From Nitrospirae bacterium CG2_30_53_67 (lineage in GTDB: Bacteria > CG2-30-53-67), in the NCBI GenBank assembly GCA_001873285.1, contig MNYV01000044.1, positions 1-32,824 of the forward strand: 32,824 bases of DNA, in the 5' to 3' direction. A model generated the notes under the pieces. That model saw only the letters and a program-made list of their open reading frames with translations, ran no database searches and was not told the DNA's origin. This document shows, in pieces, positions 25,584 through 32,824 of this stretch (its first letter is position 1; each line of letters opens with the position of its first letter). The position numbers and the translations under genes are program-made.

Positions 25584-27176
25584 TCAGCCCTTGAGAATCT
25601 TCAGCGCCTCCTTGCGGTACGAATCCATCACGTATGGAATACCCGTGACCTTCTCGCACTCTTCGGTCAGTGACATGAGGTCGTTCCTCGTGATGGAAGA
25701 GACATTGAAGCAGCGTGCGCCGGCCATGATCTGCTGAAGGCCGATCCTGAGCTTGTCTGAGAAACTGACGATGCCGATGGCGCCGAGCGGGATCTTCTTG
25801 ATCTCAGCCTTGCCCACCATCTCCACGACCTTTTCGTAGCAGACGAAGATCTCTTCAACGGTGGATCCGTAGGCGCTCACGGTCTTGGGCAGGTCTTTCT
25901 CCTTGATCCACTTGTCGATGTTTTTGCCGACCATACCCGGGATCATCAATGCCCGGCCCATGCAGACCGCCTTGGTGTAGGGGCCGCCGAGAGCCAGCGC
26001 CTTGAAGATGCCGTCTTCGGAGCTGAAACCTCCGGCAAAGGCCAGATCCGGGACCTTCTCCCCCTGCTTGTCCAGGATCTTTGCGAAATCATACGCGGCG
26101 GAATGGAGATAGAGAGACGGTATGCCCCATTCCTCCATCATCCTCCAGGGGCTCATGCCCGTGCCTCCGGGTGCGCCGTCTATGGTCAAAAGGTCAATCT
26201 TGGCCTTGGAGCCCCACTTGATGGCCATGGCCAGTTCTCTCAGGCCGTAGGCCCCGGTCTTCAAGGTGATCCTCTTGAATCCCAGTTTCCTGAGCCTTGC
26301 CGCCTCGGCATAGAATCCGTCTTCATCAATAAATCCCATACGGCTGTGTCGTTCGAATTCCTTGAGGGCGCCGGCCTTGAAGGCCTGCTGGTTGACCGGA
26401 TCCGAGGGGTCAGGCGTGACGATATAGCCTCTCTTCTGGAGTTCGAGGGCCCGTTCCAGGGAGTTGACCTTGATCTCACCTCCGATGCACTTGGCGCCCT
26501 GTCCCCATTTCAGTTCAATGGTTTCGATCCCGTGCTTGTTGATGATGTATTCGGCCACCCCCAGGCGTGTGTCCTCGACATTCATCTGAATGAGGATCTC
26601 ACCCATGCCTTTGTGGTAGCGCCGGTATGCCTCGATCCTGCGGTCCATGTCCGGCGCTTCTTTCACTTTTTTGTTCTTGTCCAGGACGAGTTTGGGGTCG
26701 ATTCCGCAGACGTTCTCCCCGCAGACGATGGTCACGCCGGAGAGTGCGGCGCCCACGGCAAAGTGCTCCCAGTTCTTTCTCGCGATCTCCGTGGATCCTA
26801 GAGCGCCGGTGAACACGGGAAGGCTCATCTTGACTTTCTGGGTCCAGCCGTATTCGGTTTCGGTGTTGACATCCGGGAAACGCGCCGTATCCGAATTCCC
26901 CTTCACGCCTTTGGGAAGACCTTTGGCCCCCAGGGCATAGCCGTGGATATTAAGATGAGAGTAATCAATCGGGTAGTTCTTGTCCCCGCCGGCCGTGATT
27001 TCTCCGAAGGGGCCGGGATAGATCACTTCGCGCCCGCGGAACGTGGCCCTGAAAATTTCGCAGTTGCCCCGGCATCCGTCCATGCAGCGGGTGCAGATTC
27101 CGCTTACGGGCGCAACACTCTTTGAACGGTTGAACGTTAATGTCGCTTCGTTGGAATTGGGTTGTTGTAAGTTCAT
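25584..27176 (-). CDS. FMN-binding glutamate synthase family protein (archaeal-type GltB core)
   Basis: A 530-residue protein corresponding to the FMN/Fe-S catalytic core of glutamate synthase large subunit, lacking the glutaminase and GXGXG domains. The alpha/beta-barrel FMN site is recognisable from KWGQGAKCIGGEIKV, TIDGAPGGTGMSPW and LAFAGGFSSEDGIFKALALG. Near the N-terminus a cysteine-rich motif, CTRCMDGCRGNC (residues 28-39), may bind an iron-sulfur cluster. The C-terminus has AGARCFNVSSITRNDLMSL. Enzymes of this type reduce 2-oxoglutarate plus ammonia to glutamate with partner subunits, but several stand-alone members are uncharacterised. AGGAGGAGG is six bases before the ATG. It is divergent from nrpR, which suggests nitrogen control. 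Confidence 0.9.
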   Translation of the reverse strand: MNLQQPNSNEATLTFNRSKSVAPVSGICTRCMDGCRGNCEIFRATFRGREVIYPGPFGEITAGGDKNYPIDYSHLNIHGYALGAKGLPKGVKGNSDTARFPDVNTETEYGWTQKVKMSLPVFTGALGSTEIARKNWEHFAVGAALSGVTIVCGENVCGIDPKLVLDKNKKVKEAPDMDRRIEAYRRYHKGMGEILIQMNVEDTRLGVAEYIINKHGIETIELKWGQGAKCIGGEIKVNSLERALELQKRGYIVTPDPSDPVNQQAFKAGALKEFERHSRMGFIDEDGFYAEAARLRKLGFKRITLKTGAYGLRELAMAIKWGSKAKIDLLTIDGAPGGTGMSPWRMMEEWGIPSLYLHSAAYDFAKILDKQGEKVPDLAFAGGFSSEDGIFKALALGGPYTKAVCMGRALMIPGMVGKNIDKWIKEKDLPKTVSAYGSTVEEIFVCYEKVVEMVGKAEIKKIPLGAIGIVSFSDKLRIGLQQIMAGARCFNVSSITRNDLMSLTEECEKVTGIPYVMDSYRKEALKILKG

Positions 27177-27207
27177 TTTGTTCCTCCTCCTATGTTGGAA
27201 ATTGAAA

Positions 27208-27217
27208 CGGCTTGCCG
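27208..27217. promoter_or_regulatory. Inverted repeat CGGC-TT-GCCG in the glutamate synthase leader
   Basis: CGGCTTGCCG has perfect CGGC/GCCG arms and lies about 31 bases upstream of the glutamate synthase start. It shares half-sites with the sites at 27467 and 27609 but has a shorter centre, so it may or may not bind the same factor. Confidence 0.35.
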
Positions 27218-27241
27218 CAAGAGACTCTTGATATAAAACCT

Positions 27242-27253
27242 ATCACCTCCTTA
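27242..27253 (-). promoter_or_regulatory. Perfect Shine-Dalgarno without an obvious start codon
   Basis: TAAGGAGGTGAT on the minus strand complements the 16S rRNA 3' end across twelve bases, yet the next 5-12 bases hold no ATG, GTG or TTG. An ATA seven bases on would open a 14-codon frame ending at the TAG that overlaps the glutamate synthase ribosome binding site. It could be a leader-peptide start, a ribosome standby site or chance. Confidence 0.35.
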
Positions 27254-27324
27254 TCGAATAGATTGAGTAAGAAGTCCGTTGATTCAGGTTGTATCCTGAC
27301 CGGAAAATGCATCGTCAATTTTAC

Positions 27325-27337
27325 CCGCATTATGCGG
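27325..27337. promoter_or_regulatory. Inverted repeat CCGCATTATGCGG
   Basis: A 13-base palindrome (CCGCAT-T-ATGCGG) near the middle of the divergent intergenic region, overlapping one of three TTGCCGCA-type words. It is a candidate operator or a chance palindrome. Confidence 0.35.
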
Positions 27338-27466
27338 CAATGGATTACCAATACTATTAGGAAGCTGCAGGAGAGTCAATAAAAAAAGTCTGAAAAATAG
27401 CCTGCAAAAACCCTTATGACGTGGCAGGTCTTGGTTCGTATCGTCTTTTCGCCCCCTGGCCATTAA

Positions 27467-27480
27467 CGGCAATTTTGCCG
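27467..27480. promoter_or_regulatory. Candidate operator CGGCAA-TT-TTGCCG
   Basis: Six-base arms CGGCAA and TTGCCG are perfectly inverted around TT. A near-identical site occurs at 27609-27622. NrpR in methanogens binds GGAA-N6-TTCC-type palindromes; the arms here are similar in style but the spacing is two bases shorter, so assignment to NrpR is inference. Confidence 0.45.
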
Positions 27481-27608
27481 GATAGGATGTTGCTTTCGCC
27501 GGCAGGCTGTCGGCTGGATATGATGCCGATTCGCCTTAATGGAAGTTTCTTGCAACGATTCAAACAGGAAAGGGGTAGAATGCCCGGATCTTTGTCTCTC
27601 AAGGTTTG

Positions 27609-27622
27609 CGGCAAAATTTCCG
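27609..27622. promoter_or_regulatory. Candidate operator CGGCAA-AA-TTTCCG upstream of nrpR
   Basis: One base from perfect symmetry, and 13 of 14 bases identical to the 27467 site when read on the other strand (CGGAAATTTTGCCG). It lies 43 bases before the nrpR ATG, a position suited to autorepression. Confidence 0.45.
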
Positions 27623-27665
27623 TTTTTTATTTGAAAATAATCGCCGGATCCTGTATTTTTTCTTT

Positions 27666-28673
27666 ATGAGTGAAAAAACGGAAAAAAAAGAATTGGCTAT
27701 TCTGCGGCTCCTGCAGAAAGCACAAGGACCGCTCACCAGTTTAAATTTGATTGAGAATCTCCAAGCCATGGGACACGAGGTCAGCGAGCGGACGGTCCGA
27801 TATTATTTTAAGGAGATGGACCGTAAAGGCCTGACCAAAAACCTCGGCAAAAAAGGCCGGATCATTACAGAGTCGGGCCTCAAGGAATTGGGCGATGCAA
27901 GGGTCTTTGACAAGGTCGGCTTTCTGACCGCCAAGATTGATCAGTTGACCTACCGGATGAGTTTCGATCTTCATAAGAAGAGCGGGACGGTCATTGTTAA
28001 TGTCAGTCTCTTCCATCCCGGTCGGCTTCTCCAACTTTGCCCGCTGATCCAGCGGGTCTTTGATGCGGGGTATGCCATGGGCGCCATGATGGCCCTTTTC
28101 AGGCACGGTGAACGGGTGGGGGACATCATCATTCCAAAAAACATGGTGGGGCTCGGCACCGTTTGTTCCATCACACTGAACGGCGTTCTTCTGGCCCACG
28201 GGATTCCCACCCACTCCAGTTTCGGCGGCTTACTGGAGCTTCGAGATCACAAACCCACACGATTTGTGGAGATCATCAGATATGACGGGACCAGCCTGGA
28301 CCCCCTTGAAGTATTCATCAGAAGCGGGATGACCGATTACTCCGGGGCGACCGAAACCGGGAACGGCCGTATCGGGGTGGGTTTCAGGGAAGTGCCGTCG
28401 GACAGCCGGGATCGTATTCTGTCGCTGATGCACGAACTCGAGGAAGCGGGACTGGGAGGCTTCTTGATGATCGGCTGGCCCGGACAACCTCTGTTGGAAA
28501 TTCCGGTGATGGAGGGAAGATTGGGGGCCATTGTCATCGGCGGCCTGAACCCCGTCGCCATTCTTGAAGAAAAGAACATCAAGGTAAGATCAAGGGCCAT
28601 GGCCGGCATGGTGGAATATGAGAGATTATTTCATTACGGTGAGATGGAGGAACGGATCCGGAAAATCATTTGA
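27666..28673 (+). CDS. nrpR: NrpR-family transcriptional repressor (DUF128)
   Basis: A 335-residue regulator with an N-terminal winged helix (residues about 5-70: EKKELAILRLLQKAQGPLTS, then VSERTVRYYFKEMDRKGLTK) followed by one NrpR/DUF128 domain. Domain landmarks are FHPGRLLQLCPLIQRVFDAG, GERVGDIIIPKNMVGLGTVC, GVLLAHGIPTHSSFGGLLEL and LGAIVIGGLNPVAILEE. In methanogenic archaea NrpR represses nitrogen-assimilation genes and releases DNA on binding 2-oxoglutarate; bacterial members are less studied. I start at ATG 27666; a TTG at 27606 would add 20 residues of unlikely sequence. It faces a glutamate synthase gene, which supports a nitrogen role. It ends four bases from the convergent transporter gene. 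Confidence 0.9.
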   Translation: MSEKTEKKELAILRLLQKAQGPLTSLNLIENLQAMGHEVSERTVRYYFKEMDRKGLTKNLGKKGRIITESGLKELGDARVFDKVGFLTAKIDQLTYRMSFDLHKKSGTVIVNVSLFHPGRLLQLCPLIQRVFDAGYAMGAMMALFRHGERVGDIIIPKNMVGLGTVCSITLNGVLLAHGIPTHSSFGGLLELRDHKPTRFVEIIRYDGTSLDPLEVFIRSGMTDYSGATETGNGRIGVGFREVPSDSRDRILSLMHELEEAGLGGFLMIGWPGQPLLEIPVMEGRLGAIVIGGLNPVAILEEKNIKVRSRAMAGMVEYERLFHYGEMEERIRKII

Positions 28674-28677
28674 CGGA

Positions 28678-30108
28678 TCAGATCAAAAGGGTTGCCCAGA
28701 GATAGGCCGCGGCCAGAGAGAGGTAGGCCAGGAAACTCACGGCGAGAAGCCATTGCGATGTCTTCCCGGGACGGGACCAGGCCGGAAGGCCGGGGAGGAG
28801 GCAGCGGTAGTTTAGAAGGTAGAGGGCGGCGGGAAAGATGACCGTGCCGACGAATCCGATGACCGCGCTGATCAGGATCAGGGGTCCCGGCGCGTCGATC
28901 AGCATGGTGAGCGACGTGATGATCGTCAGAACCCCAAGGAAGATGTAATACCAGTGCCGCATGGCAAAACGCCGGCTCCTTGGAAAAAGGATATAAACAA
29001 TATCCGCCTGGATGCGGCTTACGGCGTCCGCGGTGGCGAGCCAGGTGTCGGTGAGAAAGGCCGCGGCCACGATCAGGAAGATCACGCGTCCGAGAGGGCC
29101 CCAGCTCACCTCGAAAAAGCGGCTCTGCACCACAGCCAGTTCGTAATCCTGAGGGAGCAGTCCCTTGGGGAAGAGGAGGGCGTAGGATAGGAGACAGGTC
29201 ATGAGGGTCGTGAAGAGATTCCCTCCGATACCGATCAGGGTGTCCAGAGAAAGAAAACGCTGCCACGACTTCCACCGGACTATGTTTTCAGGGGAATCGT
29301 CAGGCAGGTTCCCCCGGGTCGTGATGGTCTCCGGTTTGCCCGTGATGGGACCGGTGATCCGTCCGGCATGCGAGGCCATGCCGCTCCCCTTGTCTCGGAG
29401 CCAGTAGGAATAAAAGAGGATCCAGAACCCACCGAGCCCGGCGAAGGTGATGGCCGTCAGAAGTTTGGTGGCATCCCGGTTGTCCCAGGGCCGGGGGATC
29501 GGCCCCGGGGGGCCGAAGAGGCCCTTGAAGAATTCCGGCGCCGCACTTAAGACATCCGGCTGAAGGCATGCCCACATCAGTCCCGCGACCGTGATCAGCG
29601 CCACGGCCTTCATGAAGTTTTCGATCATGGTGTAGATCACGCGGCTGAAAAGAATCGCGGTCAAAAAAACCGCAATGGAGGCATAACCCCAGAAAAGGGT
29701 CTGGCCCCTCGGGCTCCAGTCATGAGGGAAATGCGTGAGCGCCGCCAAGGCGGTCCCGCCTGCCGAGGCGAATGCCCCGAACCAGAGAAAAGAAAGCGTC
29801 ATCAGGATCCAGAGAAAAATACCGAACCACCGGTTCAGCCGGATGAAGCCGTGGAAGATGCTTTCACCGGTGAGCAGGGTATAGCGTCCGATCTCCAGAT
29901 TCAGGGGATACTGGAGCAGGCAGGCCGGAATGAGAAGGAAGAGAAAGGTCAGACCGTATTTGGCAATCATATACGGCCACCAGATCAGTTCCCCGCTCCC
30001 CTGAGCCAGTGCCATCCAGATGATGCCGGGACCCAGTGCCGCCCACCATCCCGGAAAGAAGGGGAGGGGCTTGCGGCCAAGCGATTGGAACCTGTTTGAA
30101 TCGGGCAC
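28678..30108 (-). CDS. Nramp-like divalent metal transporter family membrane protein
   Basis: A 476-residue inner-membrane protein with about eleven hydrophobic helices. The first helix region, ALGPGIIWMALAQGSGELIW, has the Nramp-type GPGxxxxxxxxGSGE pattern, but the classical metal-binding DPGN is replaced by AQGS, placing it in the divergent Nramp-related group whose substrates (for example Mg2+) differ from Mn2+/Fe2+. The sixth-helix region reads TFAGLGGFWILFYSYWL, without the usual MPH(N/H) metal motif. A charged loop near residues 240-285 separates halves. The start is GTG at 30108-30106, with GAAGGGG six bases upstream. It converges with nrpR and is upstream of no obvious metal regulator, so its substrate cannot be named. 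Confidence 0.75.
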   Translation of the reverse strand: MPDSNRFQSLGRKPLPFFPGWWAALGPGIIWMALAQGSGELIWWPYMIAKYGLTFLFLLIPACLLQYPLNLEIGRYTLLTGESIFHGFIRLNRWFGIFLWILMTLSFLWFGAFASAGGTALAALTHFPHDWSPRGQTLFWGYASIAVFLTAILFSRVIYTMIENFMKAVALITVAGLMWACLQPDVLSAAPEFFKGLFGPPGPIPRPWDNRDATKLLTAITFAGLGGFWILFYSYWLRDKGSGMASHAGRITGPITGKPETITTRGNLPDDSPENIVRWKSWQRFLSLDTLIGIGGNLFTTLMTCLLSYALLFPKGLLPQDYELAVVQSRFFEVSWGPLGRVIFLIVAAAFLTDTWLATADAVSRIQADIVYILFPRSRRFAMRHWYYIFLGVLTIITSLTMLIDAPGPLILISAVIGFVGTVIFPAALYLLNYRCLLPGLPAWSRPGKTSQWLLAVSFLAYLSLAAAYLWATLLI

Positions 30109-30125
30109 GTGAAACCCCTTCGCTG

Positions 30126-30407
30126 TTATCTCCCCTTGAAGATGGATCCCAGAATCCCGCGCACGATCTGCCGCCCTATCCGGCTGCCGATGCTCCGCGC
30201 CACACGGAGATATCCAGAGGGTTCTGCGTTACAAAATAGATGCCGACACCCTTTGGACCGGATCAGGCGGACCACCTGCTCAACCTTTTCCAGCAGCGCC
30301 TTGGGCGCATCCTTAAACAAGAGATGCGCCTCATCGAAGAAGAAAACAAAGGGGTTTCCCCCTGTCCGACAAAAATACCCGGAGTCCCGGTCATATTCGG
30401 CGCCCCT
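30126..30407 (-). pseudogene. Remnant of a DUF853/YjgR (HerA-like) ATPase gene
   Basis: One open frame encodes FVFFFDEAHLLFKDAPKALL then EKVEQVVRLIRSKG, the Walker B region of YjgR-type HerA-like ATPases. It then jumps to RVARSIGSRIGRQIVRGILG, the extreme C-terminus of the same family, joined by about 14 unrelated residues. Roughly the whole stretch between Walker B and the C-terminal tail is missing, as is everything before the Walker B region, including the P-loop; the frame is closed upstream by a stop at 30408-30410. The residues just before Walker B (EYDRDSGYFCRTGG) are not ones I recognise from the family. It is a decayed, internally deleted gene. Confidence 0.75.
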
Positions 30408-30501
30408 TCATGAAGAGCATGGTCTATTCGAGCATAATTAGATGATTCTATTACCCTGTTTATCCCTGTTTGTCAACAGCTTTGACACGGGAATATCATG
30501 G

Positions 30502-30531
30502 TTGACATAGGGTCTGCATTAGTGGTATGAA
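30502..30531 (+). promoter_or_regulatory. Possible promoter of the hybrid kinase gene
   Basis: TTGACA (30502-30507) and TATGAA (30526-30531) lie 18 bases apart, about 108 bases before the TTG start. The -35 is perfect, the -10 matches four of six. The stretch 30411-30638 otherwise holds no gene. Confidence 0.45.
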
Positions 30532-30638
30532 AAGAATGGTTCTTTCGTAAGAAAGTTGAACGGCTATAGAAATTAAAAATAAAGAATCAAAAATCAAAAT
30601 GACATTTCCCGATCAGGATATAACTGCCGGAGGTTCTC

Positions 30639-32474
30639 TTGATTCCAGTCATCCTTTTCCTTCTCTCCATCGGACTGCAACTCACAGCGGCCCTGTTTGC
30701 CCTTCTGCTGATCCGTACAACAGGCCGAAAGCTTGCGTGGATTTTTCTTTCTATGGCCATGGTGCTGATGATATGGCGCCGTGTGGTGTCCTTTGTTTCA
30801 CTGCTTGCCGCCGGCAAGGCCATAACTTTTGAACTTCCTGAACTCATCGCCCTCATCATTTCCTGCCTCATGCTGGCGGGTGTCCTTCGCATCGGGGTTT
30901 ACTTTCGATCCATCCGGAGAGCGGAAGAAGATCGCCAAAAGGCGGAGGAGGATCTGCGCAAGAGCGACGCAAAGTTCCGACAAATCTCCGGCCAGTTCCA
31001 CGCCCTGCTCGATGCCATTCCGGACAACCTCACGCTCCAATCGCCGGATCTCAAGGTGCTCTGGGCGAACAACGGCGCGGCCGACGGACTGAACAAAAAA
31101 CCGGAGGATCTGGTCGGCGCTTACTGCTACACCCTTTGGCACAACAGGACGGAGCCATGCCATCCCTGTCCTGTTCTAAAAAGCTTTTCTACGGGAAAAC
31201 CAGCCTCCGAAACTGTCACCACGCCTGACGGCAGGATATGGGAACTCAGGACGGCGCCGATTCAAGAGTCCGGACGCGTCATCAATGTGATTGAGGTCGG
31301 CAGGGACATCAGCGAACATCGGAAACTGGAGGCGCAATATCTTCAAGCTCAGAAGATGGAAGCCATCGGACAGCTTGCGGGGGGCGTGGCGCATGACTTC
31401 AACAATATCCTTACAGCGGTTATCGGTTATGGACATCTGGCCCTTATGCAGACGGCCAAAGACGACCCGCAGCGGGTGAACATCGAAAACATGCTTGAGG
31501 GGGCAGAGCGGGCTGCCCGCCTTACCCAAGACCTTCTTCTCTTCAGCAGAAAACAGGCGAGCGAGCTGAAGCCTGTGGATCTGAACACCGTGGTTAGTCA
31601 GGTCGAGAAATTTCTAAAGAAGGTCATCGGAGAAGATATTGAATTTCAAACCAATCTAAAAGACAGGCCGATAACGGTCCTCGCCGACCCCCATCAGCTT
31701 GAGCAGGTGCTGATGAATCTCGCAACCAACGCCCGTGACGCCATGCCGAAAGGCGGTGTTTTTACCGTTCAAACGGAACAGATCAATCTGAACGAAGATT
31801 TCACAGCGTTCCACGGCTTCGGCAGGCCCGGCCGTTATGCGATGATGACCGTGTCGGACACCGGTACCGGCATGGATAAAGAGATGCGTCAGCATATCTT
31901 CGAGCCCTTCTTCACAACCAAAGAGGTCGGCAAAGGCACGGGTCTCGGCCTGGCCGTGGTGTACGGCATCATCAGGCAGCATGGGGGTTACATCAACGTT
32001 TACAGCGAGCCCGGCAAGGGCGCCACGTTTAAAATATACCTGCCGGCCATCGCGTCGGAAGTGAAAGAAGATAAAAAAGCGCATGAGGAGGGACCGCCGG
32101 CGGGGGGCTCGGAGACGATCCTGGTTGCAGAGGACGATGAATCGCTGAGGAAACTTTACAGAATCGTACTGAAGCGTTTCGGCTACACGATCATCGAAGC
32201 CGTAGACGGTGAAGACGCTGTGAGGAAATTTACCGAGAACAAGGAGAGCATCCACCTTCTACTGTTCGACCTCATCATGCCGAAGATGAGCGGTAAAGAG
32301 GCCCATGATGAGATCATAAAGATGAATCCCGGCATCAAGGCCCTTTTCATGAGCGGGTATTCGGCGGATATTCTGCAAAGAGAAAAGTTGGCCGGAAGCG
32401 GCATAGACCTTGTCCTGAAGCCTGCCACGCCGGATACCCTTCTGAGGAAGGTCCGGGAAATGCTTGACCGTTGA
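30639..32474 (+). CDS. Hybrid PAS histidine kinase with C-terminal receiver domain
   Basis: A 611-residue membrane-attached hybrid kinase. Three hydrophobic segments (2-26, 31-58, 68-88) are followed by a coiled coil ([20 protein letters not shown]), a PAS domain (about 115-225), HisKA with [15 protein letters not shown] (His252), HATPase with N-box [11 protein letters not shown]1 VSDTGTGMD and G2 [10 protein letters not shown], and a receiver with phospho-Asp D544 ([12 protein letters not shown]) and the Lys in LVLKPATP. The PAS domain holds a four-cysteine-type cluster, [16 protein letters not shown], which might bind a metal or sense redox. The start is TTG at 30639 with GGAGG five bases before it and no nearby ATG. 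No separate partner gene adjoins it; output must be through its own receiver or another protein. Confidence 0.92.
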   Translation: MIPVILFLLSIGLQLTAALFALLLIRTTGRKLAWIFLSMAMVLMIWRRVVSFVSLLAAGKAITFELPELIALIISCLMLAGVLRIGVYFRSIRRAEEDRQKAEEDLRKSDAKFRQISGQFHALLDAIPDNLTLQSPDLKVLWANNGAADGLNKKPEDLVGAYCYTLWHNRTEPCHPCPVLKSFSTGKPASETVTTPDGRIWELRTAPIQESGRVINVIEVGRDISEHRKLEAQYLQAQKMEAIGQLAGGVAHDFNNILTAVIGYGHLALMQTAKDDPQRVNIENMLEGAERAARLTQDLLLFSRKQASELKPVDLNTVVSQVEKFLKKVIGEDIEFQTNLKDRPITVLADPHQLEQVLMNLATNARDAMPKGGVFTVQTEQINLNEDFTAFHGFGRPGRYAMMTVSDTGTGMDKEMRQHIFEPFFTTKEVGKGTGLGLAVVYGIIRQHGGYINVYSEPGKGATFKIYLPAIASEVKEDKKAHEEGPPAGGSETILVAEDDESLRKLYRIVLKRFGYTIIEAVDGEDAVRKFTENKESIHLLLFDLIMPKMSGKEAHDEIIKMNPGIKALFMSGYSADILQREKLAGSGIDLVLKPATPDTLLRKVREMLDR

Positions 32475-32516
32475 TGAGTTCAATACATGATTATTATCTT
32501 CTCGCATCCCAGTTCC

Positions 32517-32574
32517 GTCATTCCCCGACCTGTCTGCGTGCGGACACGCACAGGCAGTTCGGATCGGGGAATCC
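32517..32574. repeat. REP-like GTCATTCCCCGA hairpin, longer form
   Basis: ATTCCCCGA pairs with TCGGGGAAT (32564-32572), enclosing an inner stem CCTGT-ct-GCGTG with CACGC-ACAGG around a CGGA loop. The outer arms match the hairpin at 11291-11327, so both belong to one dispersed family, here with an added inner stem. Confidence 0.7.
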
Positions 32575-32599
32575 AGGGGTCAAGGGGGTCAGACCTACA

Positions 32600-32824
32600 G
32601 TGCGACCGGGCAAGGTCGTATCATCCAGCGGGTGAGAATCCCGCCCCGGAAGGTAAGCCAGCCACCGGGTAGCGAGTCTTTGGAGGGAGGGTGGTAACAT
32701 CTTTCTTTAAGCGTAAGATAGCAAGCAGGCAGGCCGTAAGCCGATTGGTTGAAGGGATTGAGCCCCGAAAGTGACGCGTTGGGAAGGACGACACTGTTGT
32801 AGAAGTGGAAGTCAACATGGGACG
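32600..32824 (+). mobile_element. 5' end of a group II intron (domain I), cut by the window edge
   Basis: From 32600 the sequence reads GTGCGACC, the canonical GTGYG intron 5' end, then passes through features conserved in bacterial group II introns: GCGGGTGAGAATCCCGC, GGAAGGTAAGCCAGCCACCG, GGTAGCGAGTC, GGCCGTAAGCCGATTGG and, close to the edge, TAGAAGTGGAAGTCAACATG. This is domain I ribozyme sequence, and an intron-encoded reverse transcriptase would be expected further right. The upstream exon ends GGGGTCAGACCTACA, directly after the REP-like hairpin, so the insertion is intergenic. Intactness cannot be judged. Confidence 0.88.

Larger units (their letters stand above)
27177..27665. other. 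489-bp intergenic region between glutamate synthase and nrpR
   Basis: This gap has no convincing gene. It holds several GC-rich inverted repeats built on CGGC/GCCG half-sites (27208-27217, 27325-27337, 27467-27480, 27609-27622) and an unpaired perfect Shine-Dalgarno on the minus strand (27242-27253). The word TTGCCGCA, on either strand, occurs three times (27212-27219, 27333-27340, 27607-27614). No consensus promoter is clear in either direction; a -35-like TTGACG lies at about 27317-27312 on the minus strand with a poor -10. Confidence 0.7.

Noticed and set aside
27242-27253. Sequence identical to the 3' end of 16S rRNA on the plus strand (ATCACCTCCTTA)
   Set aside because: No rRNA sequence surrounds it; it is simply the complement of a strong Shine-Dalgarno on the minus strand.
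27333-27352. Sigma-54-like promoter (TTGGTAATCCATTGCC on the minus strand)
   Set aside because: The GG and GC doublets are separated by nine bases rather than the required ten, and the flanking consensus is poor.
32621-32818. 65-codon minus-strand frame
   Set aside because: It lies inside conserved group II intron ribozyme sequence, which often produces such spurious frames.

Overview
The window looks like chromosome from a Gram-negative anaerobe or facultative anaerobe of the Desulfobacterota/Nitrospirota kind, probably environmental. Lnt and OmpA-type lipoproteins imply an outer membrane. The System II cytochrome c maturation pair (ResB/CcsB), the CCG-domain iron-sulfur protein, the archaeal-type glutamate synthase, LarA, NrpR and many two-component proteins fit those lineages. 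This placement is inference from gene content, not from a marker phylogeny.

Layout, left to right. (1) 1-331: a tandemly duplicated start region of a RAYT-type (Y1) transposase gene. (2) 332-4065: a 27-residue lipoprotein, two overlapping histidine kinases and a convergent single-domain response regulator. (3) 4131-9188, minus strand: a transaldolase-family gene with its own promoter and terminator, then a resB-ccsB-[CCG-domain Fe-S protein] operon behind a consensus sigma-70-type promoter. (4) 9371-11171: yjbQ converging on a ferredoxin gene, an Nfu-type scaffold gene and two unknown genes that abut stop-to-start. (5) 11172-13144: a 124-bp inverted-repeat element, an envelope lipoprotein pair (DUF4398-like and OmpA) and a secreted unknown. 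(6) 13304-15590: lnt and bioD, overlapping tail to tail, then a 162-bp palindromic MITE-like element. (7) 15820-17289: a response regulator with a very long acidic linker. (8) 17457-23615: a compact four-gene operon, recG-relA-[REC-GGDEF]-[class IV aminotransferase]. (9) 23686-24194: a DUF1858 protein and rpmB. (10) 24255-28673: FMN-type glutamate synthase and LarA, divergent from nrpR across a 489-bp intergenic region rich in inverted repeats. (11) 28678-32474: an Nramp-like transporter, a decayed DUF853/HerA-like ATPase gene and a hybrid histidine kinase. (12) 32517-32824: a REP-like hairpin followed by the 5' end of a group II intron cut by the window edge.

How the genes relate: most are housekeeping or signalling genes. 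The contexts that stand out are nrpR (nitrogen repressor family) facing a glutamate synthase gene across palindromic candidate operators, and a RelA-type ppGpp synthetase with a clearly degenerate hydrolase domain co-transcribed with a GGDEF-family response regulator that also has atypical catalytic residues. Mobile remnants (RAYT fragment, two MITE-like palindromes, REP-like hairpins, a group II intron) sit only in intergenic spaces. I see no phage, CRISPR, rRNA or tRNA, and no clear unnamed multi-gene system.
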